A stretch of DNA of 64,000 nucleotides from Blastobasis lacticolella (taxonomy: Eukaryota; Arthropoda; Insecta; Lepidoptera; Blastobasidae), in the NCBI GenBank assembly GCA_905147135.1, contig LR990059.1, positions 15,027,001 to 15,091,000 of the forward strand, in the 5' to 3' direction. Under the pieces are notes generated by a model. It saw only the letters and a program-made list of their open reading frames with translations. It searched no databases and was not told the DNA's origin. Made by a program: the position numbers and the translations under genes. Of this stretch, positions 22,880 through 35,100 are shown piece by piece; position 1 is the stretch's first letter; every line of letters begins with the position of its first letter.

Positions 22880-24165
22880 TGTGAGCACTGAACAAGAAAC
22901 TCCTCGCGCATCTTGAAGGTAACGATTTCCTCAGCGACCACCAGTACGGATTCCGCTATGGTCGGTCGACTGGAGACCTTCTGGTGTATGCCACTCATAT
23001 TTGGAGTGAGGCCATTAAGAAGCATGGCGAAGCCGTTGCTGTATCTCTCGATATCTCCAAGGCCTTTGACAGGGTTTGGCACGCAGCCCTTATAAGCAGG
23101 CTTCCCTCATACGGTATTCCTGCTGGCTTTTGCACCTGGATGTCGGATTTTCTGAGTGAACGATCAATCCGTGTAGTTCTAGACGGTTACACGTCTGATC
23201 TTAAGGGTACCGACGCGGGAGTTCCTCAGGGATCGGTTCTGTTCACGACTCTTTTCCTGCTGCATATTAACGATAAGCTTGGACCCGGTATCTTTGGGTA
23301 CGCAGACGACAGCACAGTAACGGATAGATATCTTGCAGATGCAAAAGCCAACAGGGGCGATATTCGGTCTTGTCGAGGGGCCATGGTTGGTCCTTGAACG
23401 AGGCTCTCAAGGCAGTGGCCGATTGGGGCTAAGCCAATCTAGTGTCGTTCAACGCCACCATAACACAGGCATGTTTGTTTTCCGCCCATGGAGTCCATTC
23501 CATCTAGCTCCGACCTTCCAGAGCGAATCTGTGGAAATTACCGACAACCTACAGCTCCTGGGTGTTAAACTATCAACCAATCTCAACTTTGGACAGTGCA
23601 TCGAATCAAAAGCCAAGACTGCAGCTGAAAAACTTGGAATCCTCTCGAAGGTCAAGCGGTAATTCACTTCAAGACAGTTGCTTCAGTTATATCAAGGACA
23701 AGTCCGATCTTGCATGGAGTACTGCTGCCACCTCTGGGATGGATCAGCTAAATACCAACTGGCTGCTTTGGATTCGGTGGAAAAAAGAAATTAATTTGTG
23801 ATCCACAGTTGATTGAAGCTAAACTGCAGAACCTCGAGCATCGGCGTAGGGTTGCGCGTTTGTCGGTCTTCTACAGGTTGCACTTCGGAGAGTTTGCGAA
23901 GCTGATGCACGACCTCATTCCGCCGGCCCTTTTCCGCCATCGGGAGATGCGATCCGGGCGAGCGCTTCATCCTTATGTCGTGGATTTTCCAGCTATCCGC
24001 ACGAGCCGCTTTGCCTCGACTTTTTTAATGCGTACGGCTAAGGAGTGCGTTGCCTGCGAGTATGTTCCCTGATCAATATAATCTGGATGCCTTTAAGGCT
24101 AGAGTGAATAGGCAGGCATCATCGGTCGCATTGTCACTTACCACCAGGTGAAGTGACGGTCAAAT
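22880..24165 (+). pseudogene. Jockey-type LINE RT fragment (family J copy 1)
   Basis: It enters at SDHQYGFRYGRSTGDLLVYA. It continues through VSLDISKAFDRVWHAAL, AGVPQGSVL and IFGYADDSTVTD, then breaks at the sequence encoding GAMVGP-stop near 23396. The rest ([49 protein letters not shown]) is spread over three frames, and a 3' tail with CACCAGGTGAAGTG ends near 24165. It is the same family as the copies at 28.5-30.6 kb and 43.4-45.1 kb. It shares with the 28.5 kb copy a one-base deletion and an in-frame TAA. Confidence 0.8.
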
Positions 24166-24169
24166 GCGT

Positions 24170-25629
24170 GGCTAGTCCATTAGAAGAAGAAAAAATGTTT
24201 GGGTGCAGTGTTTTATGTGTCCAGCCCAGAATTTCGTATCGGTACATCCTGGGGTGGGCACCAGACCACTTCTTACGCCTCGGCTCATCGAGTAGAGAAT
24301 ACCTACATTTTGACTTTTGCCTCCCCCTTCAACAAAATCCTGGATCCGCGCCTGAGCTCATGTTTGACTTTAACAACCATAAACTTGCAAGTTCGTTGCA
24401 CTAGAGATCAGGCAATTTAATAAGTCCCTATAATGCTAAGAACGCACTGACATTGTTAAGCTGTCTGTTGAATGAACTGTTGAAATTGCCTGTATAGAAC
24501 TTAAGCGACTTATTGAAATGAGCGTTGTAACGTAACGAACTGCCTAGCAGTGGGTCAGGTTCAGTTGTAAAATAAGGAATGCTCTGTTAGAGGTCAGTAG
24601 CAAGCTTATTTTTATGAGAGATTAATTGGAGGTCGGTAGCCGACCCCTTGAGCAAAGAAAACAAAAGAATCAGGGTAGTGGGTATAGTATTCAGTCCATC
24701 TGTAATCTATCTAAAACAAGGAATTTTATCAAAATAATCTACAAAAGCACAACAGTTATAAAAAAGAGTTTGTTTACATAACCTTCTGTCTGGGCGGGAA
24801 CACTTATTTCACTTTTCAACGCAGACCGAAAGTACCGGTTTGCGAACTGGTTAAGCGACTACGTCAGCTTGGGATTTTTATAGGAGTTGGTTCATGCGAC
24901 TAGGTGCATATTCTTAGAACTGGGTCTTCGGAGATAGAATTTGATGCATCGTAGCATATACTTTAGATTTATACTGCACACATAATAATTTTGTCGATTT
25001 AATATCTCATAGTAACATCACGTTATAATCTATTCACCTCCATGGCCGAAGGCTGGGAAAACTCTGCCCAAATCCCTCTCTGCATTCTCTATATTATCTT
25101 GTTAGCCAGTAGTCATAGTCAACCAGCCAGTTCCCGAGATGGTCCATATTAATTTTCGGACGGTCTGGTGTTCGACAGCCAAGAATATAATTCATGCCGA
25201 CCTGATGAGGAATTGGATCCAGCAGTTATCTAGAATAAGAGAGGCACAAAAAAGATTAAAATCTCCTTTGACTATTAAAAATTTCCCACTTGACATGAAA
25301 TGACATGACAAGAGTAAAATAACAGAAAGGACCCGCTCCCAATAAAAATGCGGGTTTATGTGTATAATTCGTATTGGAAACTATACATATATATCCAAAC
25401 CCTATCGAAGGAAAAAAACCTTCCGAAGCATTGGGGCCCGTCCGGATCCATAATATTTAAAAAACAAGAAGTTACGAAGGTAAGAATCCAGAAACACGCC
25501 ATTGCCCCCTGCTTTTCATTCGGAAACCATCATTACTTTTATCATTTGGGTGTCTATATATCAAAAGGACATTCCCCAAAATCTATTAGAATCAAAACAT
25601 TAATTGTGGCTAAACATTAAACATTAAAC
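24170..25629. other. Unassigned repeats and spacer
   Basis: Bases 24190-24410 look like an interspersed repeat (CCAGCCCAGAATTTCG, AAAATCCTGGATCCGCGCC), but I cannot name it. Bases 24420-25620 show no supported gene. A short ATTAAACATTAAACATT repeat lies at about 25612-25631, immediately before the next LINE. Confidence 0.4.
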
Positions 25630-27455
25630 ATTGTGGCTGCGAAGCCGCAGTACACGCCTTGCGTACTTTTATATCCAGCAACCAGGCTGAAGTCGTGTTG
25701 AAAGTAGACGTCAAAAACGCATTTAATTCGGTATATAGAGACACCTTACTTACAGAAATTAAAAAACAATGTCCGGAACTTCTTTCCTATATTTGGCAGT
25801 GTTATAATTCCCCTTCTAAATTAATGTATAAAAGCAATGTTTTGAATTCAGAAGTAGGGTGTCAACAGGGAGACCCACTCGGACCAGCTATATTTAGTTT
25901 GGCAATACAACCAATTATTTCAAAATTAAAGTCAAAATTAAACGTATGGTACCTAGATGACGGGACACTTGGTGGTGGAGTTACAACAGTTCTAGATGAT
26001 CTAGAAATTATATCCACTGAGTTTCAAAATATCGGCCTTTCCTTAAATTTTTCAAAATGCGAGCTTTATTTGGACCCAAATTTGATCAACAAACCTGAAA
26101 TTATAACAAATTTTGACTCAAAGGCCCCAGGAATCAAAATTTTAAGTGAAGAAACTCTCCGTCTTCTTGGTGCCCCCATTTTAGACAAGTCTGTCCCGCC
26201 ATTTATACTTGAAAAACAATTAAAATTCCAAATTTATACTGAAGAACTACTTAAAATAAAATCACACATGGCCCTATTTTTACTCCGTTTCTGCCTTTTC
26301 GTCCCGCAATTTATGTACTTTTTACGATGCAGTCCTTTTTGGCGATATGATAATTTAGTAATACCTTTAGATAATGACATTCGAACAGTAATTTCCAAAA
26401 TTCTAAATTTAGATCTTAATTCAAGAGCATGGTCCCAAGCTTCGCTTCCAGTTCGTTTAGGCGGAATTGGAGTGCGCAAAATTTCAAGTGTTTCTCTCCC
26501 GGCTTTTTTATCATCTGTTCATAGCACCGAAAATTTAGTCAGCAAAATCCTAGGACCACACACAAGTTTTAAAGACAGTCCTTGCTGCACTGATGCTAAA
26601 AAAGCCTGGATGAGTATATGTCCGAATGAGTCTCTCCCAGAGTCTCCGATTCATCAACGGCTATGGGACGAGCCTTTATGCAAAAAAATTCTAAAAGATT
26701 TATTAGTTTCTTCGGCCAACCTTTCGGAACGGGCTCGTCTCCTAGCCGTGACAGAGCGAGAGTCAGGGTTCTGGCTGCAAGCAGTCCCCTCCTCGAATAT
26801 CGGCACCGTCCTGGACAACTTATCGTTGTCTATATGTTTGGGTATAAGATTGGGGGTCAATCTGGTTCGTCCACACTACTGTCCCTGTGGTGCGTCTGTG
26901 GATCCGCTAGGGCACCACGGTCTTTCGTGTACCCGCAGCGCAGGCCGAATCTCCAGGCACGCGGCAATCAATGACATCATTCGTAGGGCACTTGTCACCG
27001 TCAACGTACCGGCCGTATTAGAGCCGAAAGGTACCGTACGTGACGATGGCAAGAGGCCCGACGGCATGACGCTCATTGGGTGGCAGCGTGGGAAGGCGCT
27101 GGTGTGGGACGCTACATGTGTGGACACACTGGCGCCTTCGCATGTGGCCTCCACTGGCAGCTGCGCTGGGGCTGCGGCGTCAGCTGCGGAAGACCTCAAG
27201 CGGAGGAAATACGTAAGTCTAGCGCAAGACTTCGTATTTCAGCCGTTTGGGGTGGAAACGTTAGGACCGTGGGGCCCTGGTGCGAAAAAGTTCTTTGCAG
27301 AACTTTCCATAAAATTAAATGACACCACTGGTGACCGGAGAGCTGGCTCGTTCCTCGGGCAACGGATTAGCATCGCTATTCAACGAGGCAACGCAGCCAG
27401 CTTTCTGGGCACCATTCCGGGGGACAGCGGTGTGGACGACTTTTTTAATTTTTAG
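25630..27455 (+). CDS. R2-like LINE: reverse transcriptase fused to restriction-like endonuclease (open, 5'-truncated)
   Basis: The frame is open from about 25633, just after a short repeat. It reads EAAVHALRTF, then VVLKVDVKNAFNSVYRD (first catalytic Asp), VGCQQGDPLGPAIFSLAI, and the active site WYLDDGTLGGG near residue 98 of the ORF counted from 25659. The C-terminus has a CCHC knuckle (CPCGASVDPLGHHGLSC, about residue 408), the RHAAINDIIRRAL helix and RPDGMTLIGWQRGKALVWD (about 466). This is the PD...D arrangement of restriction-like endonucleases in R2-group LINEs. There is no AP-endonuclease or RNase H. The fingers and any N-terminal zinc fingers are missing, so it is a 5'-truncated copy, yet about 600 residues have no stop or frameshift, suggesting recent insertion. 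Confidence 0.8.
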
Positions 27456-27569
27456 TATTATTTTATATGTATTAGTGTATATTTTTGCTATTTTAAACTT
27501 AGGTATTAATGTATAGGTATTTTTATTATAACTGTAAATATTTTAATGTCAATTATTAAATTAAATAGT

Positions 27570-28050
27570 TAAAACATTAATAGAACGTAGTAATCAACAT
27601 AGTCTGATATACAGAATAAACTTAATTTTCCAGGGAGGAACGATGGACAATCAGAGCCTGAAGGGCCAAATCCAAAGATACCCATAAAAACTAATAAATA
27701 TAATAAATTGAAAATAAAAAGCATCAACATGCTACACAAAAATGTGTCTAAAAGTCCTAATAACCGTAAGTACTAACACAAGTCAAAGCAAAACCCTATA
27801 TTCTATTATATTCAGTTTAAATTAAACACATTAGTAAAAACGTAGTTACATCAAATACAGAATTAACATATTTTCCAGGAAATAATGATTGACAATCAGA
27901 GCCTGAAGGGCCAGATCCAAAGATGCCCATAATAAACTAATAAAGGTGGAAAAATTAAGAATAAAAGTGTCAACGTGTTGAAAACAACGTCTAAACAGGA
28001 GTCCTCATAACCGTAAGTATTACATAAGGCAAAGTAAGATCCTACAGCGT
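27570..28050. repeat. Two imperfect tandem copies of a ~245-bp unit
   Basis: The blocks CAATCAGAGCCTGAAGGGCC and ATCCAAAGAT recur 245 bases apart (about 27650 and 27895), together with TTTTCCAGG and ATAACCGTAAGTA blocks. It directly follows the R2-like ORF, so it may be part of that element's 3' UTR. Confidence 0.7.
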
Positions 28051-28469
28051 ATACATCCAGCTTCGTCATTTGATTTATTCGAAAAAATTAAAGATGAAGC
28101 CTTTATTAAAGTTAGCCATTGTAATATTAATATTGTTGTATTTATTAGATGTATCTTATAAATATACTAGTAGGCTAATAACAATTATATTAAAATATTA
28201 AGTGTAATAATTTAAACAACTTATTTTTAGAGCCTCTACCAGTACAACAAGTAATACATATATTGTGGTCAATTAGCTGTGTTTTACGTTAATATGAAGA
28301 AAGGGACAAAAAAATTAAACTAATTTGTACTACTACTTTGTACTAATTAAAAATAACCGTCTCAATAATTTTAGAAATAGCGTTATCGAGAAATCATCTG
28401 GTTTAAAATATTATGATGATACAATTTACATATGACAAAAACTGAAAGTATTTTTTTTTTTATCACTCT
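28051..28469. other. AT-rich spacer, no feature seen
   Basis: Very AT-rich with no open frame of note. It ends at a T-run (28449-28460) beside the 3' end of the following minus-strand LINE. Confidence 0.5.
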
Positions 28470-30640
28470 ACTAGCCAGGCATTTGACCGCCACCTCACCT
28501 GGTGGTAAGTGACGATGCGGTCTATGATGGAGCATGCCTGTCTAGGAACAGCCTATTCACTCTAGCCTTGAAGGCATCCAGATTATATTGATCAGGGAAC
28601 ACACTCGCAGGCAACGCATTCCACTCCTTAGCCGTACGCATTATAAAAGTCGAGGCAAAGCGGCTCGTGCGGATAGTTGGGAGATCCACGACATAAGGAT
28701 GAAGCGCTCGCCCGGATCGCGTCTCCCGATGGCGGAAAGGGGCCGGCGGAATGAGGTCGTGCAACTGCTTCGCACACTCTCCGAAGTGCAACCTGTAGAA
28801 AACCGACAAACGCGCAACCCTACGCCGATGCTCGAGGCTCTGCAGCTTAGCCTCAATTAACTGCGGATCACAAATTAATCTCTTTGCCCGTTTTTCCACC
28901 GAATCCAAAGCAGCCAGTTGGTATTTGGCTGATCCATCCCAGAGGTGGCAGCAGTACTCCATGCAAGATCGGACTTGTGCTTGATATAATTGAAGCAACT
29001 GCCTTGAAGTGAAGTACCGCTTGACCTTCGAGAGAATTCCAAGTTTTTTTGCAGCAGTCTTGGCTTTTGATTCGATGTACTGTCCAAAGTTGAGATTGGT
29101 TGATAGCTCAACACCCAGGAGCTGTAGGTTGCCGGAAATTTCCACAGACACACCCCGGAAAGTCGGAGCCAGATGGAATGGACTCCGTTTAGCGGAAAAC
29201 AAACACGCCTGTGTTTTGGTGGCGTTGAACGACACTAGATTGGCTTAGCCCCAATCGGCCACTGCCTTGAGAGCCTCGTTCAAGGACCAACCATGGCCTC
29301 TCGACAAGACTGAATATCGCCCCTACTAGCTTTTGCATATGACAGATATCTATCCGTTACTGTGCTGTCGTCTGCGTACCCAAAGATACCGGGTCCAAGC
29401 AGATTATTAATATGCAGCAGGAAAAGAGTCGCGGACAGAACCGACCCCTGAGGAACTCCCGCGTCGATAGCCTTAAGTTCAGACGTGTAACCGTCTAGAA
29501 CTACACGGATTGATCGTTCACTCAGAAAATCTGATATCCAGGTGCAAAAGCCAGCAGGAATACCATATGAGGGAAGCTTGCTTAAAAGGGCTGCGTGCCA
29601 AACCCTGTCAAAGGCCTTGGAGATATCGAGAGACACAGCAAGGGCCTCGCCATGCCTCTCAATGGCCTCACTCCACATATGAGTAGCATACACCAGAAGG
29701 TCCCCAGTTGACCGTCCACAGCGGAATCCGTACTGGTGATCGCTGAGGAGATCGTTACCTTCAAGATGCACGAGGAGTTTCTTGTTCAGTGCACGCTCCA
29801 TAATCTTACAGAGTATGGAGGTAACCGAAATAGGGCGGTAGTTGGCAGGGTCTGCGCGGCTGCCCTTCTTGGGCACGGGCTGCACATTGGCAAGCTTCCA
29901 TGTCTTCGGTACAATTCCAATCTCCAGTGAGAGGCGATACAGGCGCGTGAGAATAGGAGACAACTCGGGGGCACAACTACGCAGGACTATTGCTGGTATA
30001 CCATCTGGTCCACTAGCCTTGTTCACGTCTAGACTCCGCAGGATTTTTAAAATCTCTTTCTGAGGTATACGCACCTCTGCCATAGTGCAGTCAGCGCGGG
30101 GTGAGATAGGTGGAGTTTTACCTGCAGTATCCAAACGTGAATTCGCCGCGAATTGAGAAGCAAGTAAATTTGCTTTCTCTTCCGCAGCATGCGCCAGTGT
30201 CCCATCCGGTTTCAGCAATGGTGGTAACGAAGATTGACTAAAGTTCGATTCGACCGCTTTTGCCAACGACCAAAACGCCTTACTCCCAGGAGGGTAAGAG
30301 GCCAGTTTGGTGCCAATCCGACCTATGTGGTCGAAACGAGCCCTGCGTAGCGTCCTTTTGCAAGACTTGGCGGCGAGGTTAAAGGCTTTCTTCAGTTTGC
30401 GTGTATCCGGAGACATATGCGCTCGAGCCTCAGCCCAGGCAGAGTATGCCGCTTGCTTCAGCGCTTCAGCGCGACTGCAGTCAGCACTAAACCATGGACG
30501 AGACTTGCCATTCATCGCTACGTCAGAATATGGAATGAAGTATTCCATTCCCTGCCGTATAACCGCGGTAACGGCTTCAGCACAACTCGACGGTATAGGT
30601 ACTCACACGCTCTCTTCAGAGTTTGTCTGGCGGTGGCGTG
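28470..30640 (-). pseudogene. Jockey-type LINE RT (family J copy 2), almost whole RT
   Basis: The minus frame 30548-29280 encodes the RT from its N-terminal linker (YSAWAEARAHMSPDTRKLKK) through GPDGIPAIVLRSCAPEL, NYRPISVTSILCKIMERAL, VSLDISKAFDRVWHAAL, AGVPQGSVLSATLFLLHI and IFGYADDSTVTDRYL. It then stops at GP-stop after a one-base deletion. The C-terminal half continues in 29235-28522 ([51 protein letters not shown]). An additional TAA lies just before that frame, in GATTGGGGCTAAGCC near 29247. The 3' UTR with CACCTCACCTGG and an A-rich tail ends near 28449. Two disabling lesions make it inactive. Confidence 0.85.
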
Positions 30641-31265
30641 GGGTCAATATATATAACATTACGAACAATTTCCGGCTTTCCGTAACGACGTGAGTTGGGC
30701 CTACGGACAGATGCGTATGCGCCGGCGAGTAGCCGGAGACTAGATTGGCTGGGTGGGATCTAGTTGCGTCTAGGCAGCGGGTGGTGGCTGGGTAGGCTGG
30801 GCTGGGTGCGGGGCGAGACGGCGTCCCCTCCCAGCCTGCCCCGCCGCCAGCACCATGGCATAGCTAGGCCGCAGGAACGGGTGGATTGCGCAACGGCCAG
30901 CAGATGTGCCGTGCTGTTTAACATAATATTTATTTTATCTACCATACCTACATATTTTTTAAATATTTTTATGTATTTATTTATTTTTATTTAGGTAGTA
31001 TAACGCCCGTAACGAACCCAAACAATAGGCCCACAGAATACCAGCGCTGTGAGTAGGTCCTTGCGCCTCACAGCACATGCTGAGTGGGTACTATTTGCGC
31101 TAGCCGCTGCGGCACCGACAGTGTCATGGGAGACTACAATATATTGCCTTAATTAAGATATTTTAAATGTTAATGTGTCCGTTGTCTGTAATTGTAACTG
31201 TTATTGTGTCGTGGTGTGCTATGTGTAATAAATGTATTTTCTTTCTTTCTTTCAATTAACTGAAT
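30641..31265 (+). repeat. 3'-end repeat sequences, GC-rich then A/T-rich tail
   Basis: Bases 30720-30920 are GC-rich and non-coding by appearance. Bases 31000-31260 read like a retroelement 3' UTR: GCCTCACAGCACATGCTGAG, then TAATAAATG with a polyadenylation signal near 31227, and a CTTTCTTTCTTT tail at 31240-31255. The family is not identified. Confidence 0.4.
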
Positions 31266-31329
31266 AAAAAATTATAAAAACTTCAAACAAGTTACGTAAC
31301 TAGAGCAGCAGGAAGGCGGACTTTGGGCC

Positions 31330-31570
31330 CTTTTTTTTTAAGGCCAATTTTCAAACCGTACCTTCCTGGGACGAACTGAGTCTTCGGAATTCTTCTGGAT
31401 GCATCCATACACCACTCTTACTTGGCGTTTAAACAGACCAACTATGTCTTAGCAACACGTATTAGCGCAGGTATGTCATTCCATATATTGCCAGCCCCAA
31501 AGGCGAATTAACGCCTCACTGCAGCCGTGCGATAATCAGGCAGTGTCAGCACCAGAGCGCGCTGCGCACG
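31330..31570 (-). pseudogene. Possible LINE RT C-terminal scrap
   Basis: The minus-strand translation contains TLPDYRTAAV and FAFGAGNIWNDIPALIRVAK with stops between. This wording resembles the last residues of jockey-type RTs. Too short and broken to place. Confidence 0.35.
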
Positions 31571-31999
31571 CCGGCAAACTTAGGACATTAGATCTTTGAA
31601 CTCTTAGAACAAAAGAACATTAGGGTAATTGTTGCATTAGGATAATAAATGTTTAGAACAAACGGATTTTAGGATAATCATATTAGGACAATCGACATAA
31701 ACATTACAAAAGGCAAGAATTAAAACATGCGAAAGGCTTCCAAATAAATTCCAGGGAATTTACAGATACTTCAATTACCAAAAAAAAAACATTAATAGTT
31801 ATACTATTCGCAAGTCAAGTATGGCTCCCAGCCGGCGTATGCTGTGATAAACGTAGATATTAAATAAATTATTATTAAAGAAATTAAAATACAAGACGTT
31901 ATTTTTACCCTAATAAGCCGTTTTGGAGATAAACGTTATATTTTAAAAACGTTGACTGCAGCGACCTCTGGATTGTTAACACAATAACAGATATATAAG
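31571..31999. other. AT-rich spacer
   Basis: No gene or clear repeat. The duplication shared with the P1 3' flank begins at about 32000. Confidence 0.45.
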
Positions 32000-32198
32000 A
32001 ACCATCGCTGATGAATAGCAAATCCATTGTAGAAAACTGTATCTAAATCGGTGAAGCAGCTTTGTAGATAATTGACAACATTCAATGGCACACACAAAAC
32101 CACTCATCTTCCATCATGGCGTGGGTAAAAAGACATTACAATGAAAAAAAAATAAAAATCACAGCAAACAACATGGAGTTGGGATTAAATTTTATTTG
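32000..32198 (-). repeat. 3' flank of P2, duplicated with the P1 3' flank
   Basis: Read on the minus strand, blocks such as CAACATGGAG...GATTAAATTTTATTTGTC and the segment around 32015-32120 (GCAAATCCATTGTAGAAAAC, GACAACATTCA) match the sequence after P1 at 8470-8710. The polyadenylation signal AATAAA is at 32196-32191, two bases after the P2 stop. Confidence 0.65.
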
Positions 32199-35100
32199 TC
32201 AGTTATATAGAAATCCGTATTCTATATCATACTCTAAATAATCTTTAGGCTTAGATAGGTCATAATTCATAGTGCGTCGCGTGTTAATCAGTGCTTCCAG
32301 TTCTGGGTAAGCTTCTACCAGCATCCTGGCACCTGTCTTAGTCATCATCCCTTTCACAATAATATCCCTAAATGTAGCGTTTTTCATGAACTCACGGTTC
32401 ATCGCCTTTATCTCCAGCAAGTGCTTCATCGTTTTAGTATCAATTTTCATCAACTGCTCCCCATGTAACTCCAACACGCTCAGTCTATCTTTCAAGTACT
32501 TGGCCTTTAACTTCCTAATGTACTTCTTGAACACCTTCGTTTTCCTCTTCCTGAGGCGTGAGCTGTTCTTGTATAACTTATTCAGTATTCTAGCGATCTC
32601 GTTCAAAATCTTCCTGATATTTCGCTTTATCCGCCGTTTGCGTCTGGACCTCTCTGCTTTACGCTTTTTTTTCGCCTTACGTTTTTTTCTGTCTTTATTC
32701 TTATCAGGATCCGCCGTCAAGTGCCTCAACTCGGCCGAATCGGTGGAAAAGCTTGCCTCGTCAAACGACATATCGAACCCTTGCTCCAAGTCGTCATTGG
32801 TCATCTGTAATCCGCAGCAAACGAACGTGGAGCCTCCACAAAATAAGTCTCCACGATATATGCGAAATTCTACCTCGCATTCTACAGACAGCATACAGCT
32901 GCCCCACGGCATGTCGTACTGTGCTGGATCCCCGCAAGGTGAACCCCAAGGTCCTGTAATATTCAATTTGTGTATTAGTTAAAATAGTAGTCTTTATTGA
33001 GAATTTTCGGTCTTGTAACATATATTTCTCGACTGAGAAATATCAGTCAAGGCATGGCTGTATGATGACTGATTCCCTTTGCCGAAATGTCAATTTTTGG
33101 AAAACTAAACGCTGGTGTTGCTGACATAAAACTTATTTCCTGCAAAAATAAATAAACTAATAAATATTTTTATTATGGTTGATTCCATTTCATTCTTTTC
33201 TTTTTATATTTTACATTCTATAACTGAAATGTTATAGAATGGATAATTGGTTTTATCTCAGAATCACCAAATTGGTCTTTGGTCTTTTTATTACAGGTTC
33301 CGATAAAGTTGAGTCGGAATTACGTCAATTTATATTACATAAATTCGTTTCAGGTTGCCTGTAATCCTTTTATTTGGGTGAAACTTGGCTTTCACCTTAA
33401 TTTGAATTGTTCGTTTCTAGCGTCACCGTTTGGCTGTATGATTTTTAACCTTTCGCTGAATTTCGATAAAAGTTATAGCTTGACAACCCCAAGCCGTTTT
33501 TTTGTTATAGGTTTTGTTGGCGAGTAGGTTAGGGCGGAGGCCGAGGAATAAAGCCCGGAGCACGCGGGTTCTCAGTCCTTTTGCCTGACCGAAGCCCCCG
33601 AAGTTACTGGTGTCTTGTAAAAAATAAATACCTAGTGAATCTCGTAAGTGTTATCGGAGCCGCTAGATTACATTGTTGTTTGTTTGCGCGGTGCTAATTC
33701 CTTAATATTTTCAGCAGAACCAGTCAGAATAGTAATAGATATTGTGGAAAATATTGTGTCCACGTGTTGTCGGCTACGTCCTGCCCGAAAGGCGGCCACG
33801 CACATGCGACATGCACCACCGTCACCTTCCCAAACAAACGGGACACTGCGGTAGTTGGTGGTGAGAGTATTCCCACAGAATTTCCCACGTAAGTAGCATG
33901 TCGCGATGGCTTGTTGACATCCGCGTGGCGCGATGAAGCCCATGTTAAACTTTTTGGTGTTTTCAGCCGACGTAGTGTAGGAGGCACGCCTCCTACCGTC
34001 CCGCGCCCAGTTGCCTACGCCCGTCGCCAGTGGCCGCGACGCGTAGGAAGCTTTGGGACCCACCTCCAACAGGTAAGCAAGCTTTACTTGGCTATTTCTC
34101 CATCCCGCTGTTAAGTGATTGAAGCTGTGCCGCGTGGCCTAGCATGGCCCCGTCCTGTCGTGCTTTTGCTAATTCCCTCCATTTGTCACCCTCTGGTGTT
34201 GGAGGTTATGCCGCGCGACCTGTCGTGACCGCGTGTTACAGTGCTTTGCTTATTTCTGCAACCCATCATCATCTGATGTTCGAGGTTATGCCACGCAACC
34301 TAACGTGACCGCGTGCTGCACTGCCTTTGCTAAATCCTGCCACCTATCATCATCTGGCGTTGGAGGTTATGCCGCTAGCCTGGCATGCCGCACGCTTTTG
34401 CTTCTTTACCCCTGTTAGTGACAGCCTATTGTCACACCCATTTCCCCCAAAGCCAGCTGAGAATGAATAGATTGCTCGCTTCCTTTTTATTATGTTCCCC
34501 CCCCCCTGAATGATTGCAACGGTGTGATCATTTCAGGAGGTGCTTGGTACCAGCCCATAATTGGGGTTGGACAGCCGTCTGCTTGGAGCAGTTTTAGCCA
34601 GCTGCTTCAGGGGATGCTCCTGCTCGACTTTAGTCAAGACTCCTTGACAGGCAGCTGAGTGAATTTAAATATAAAATATTATAGACTCCTCGTATGCGTT
34701 ATCGATCAAACCCTCTATGTAACCCTTGTATTAATATAATCTGTAATTTGATTATTTATAAGCCGCAATAACCTAAGGACATTTTGTGTGTAATCAAACC
34801 CGATGCTAATAAAGCAGTTCATTCAAATTCAAACACCATCTTTCATTCCAAGCCCCTAGGTTAAGCGCTACCTCACCCACCAAAAATATAAACATTACAG
34901 TCTGTACGCAAAATCTACAATTCACAACAGATTTAACTTCTTTAATCACGTATTTGGATAGAAATCTATGATCTTCATCAGTTGTTATGATTATTTTATT
35001 CCCTCCCATACTCTTCAGAAAAATCATTGATGAATACTTACTAGCTTTCAATATGTTCACCTGGTCTCCTCTAGGAATAGTATCATTCAAAGCTTCAAAT

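Noticed and set aside
33214..33241. Short inverted pair CATTCTATAAC / GTTATAGAATG in the P2 intron
   Set aside because: An 11-base arm in AT-rich DNA is expected by chance.
33668..34069. 133-codon minus-strand open frame with Cys in the P2 intron
   Set aside because: It lies in interspersed repeat sequence present only in the expanded intron, with no domain I recognise.
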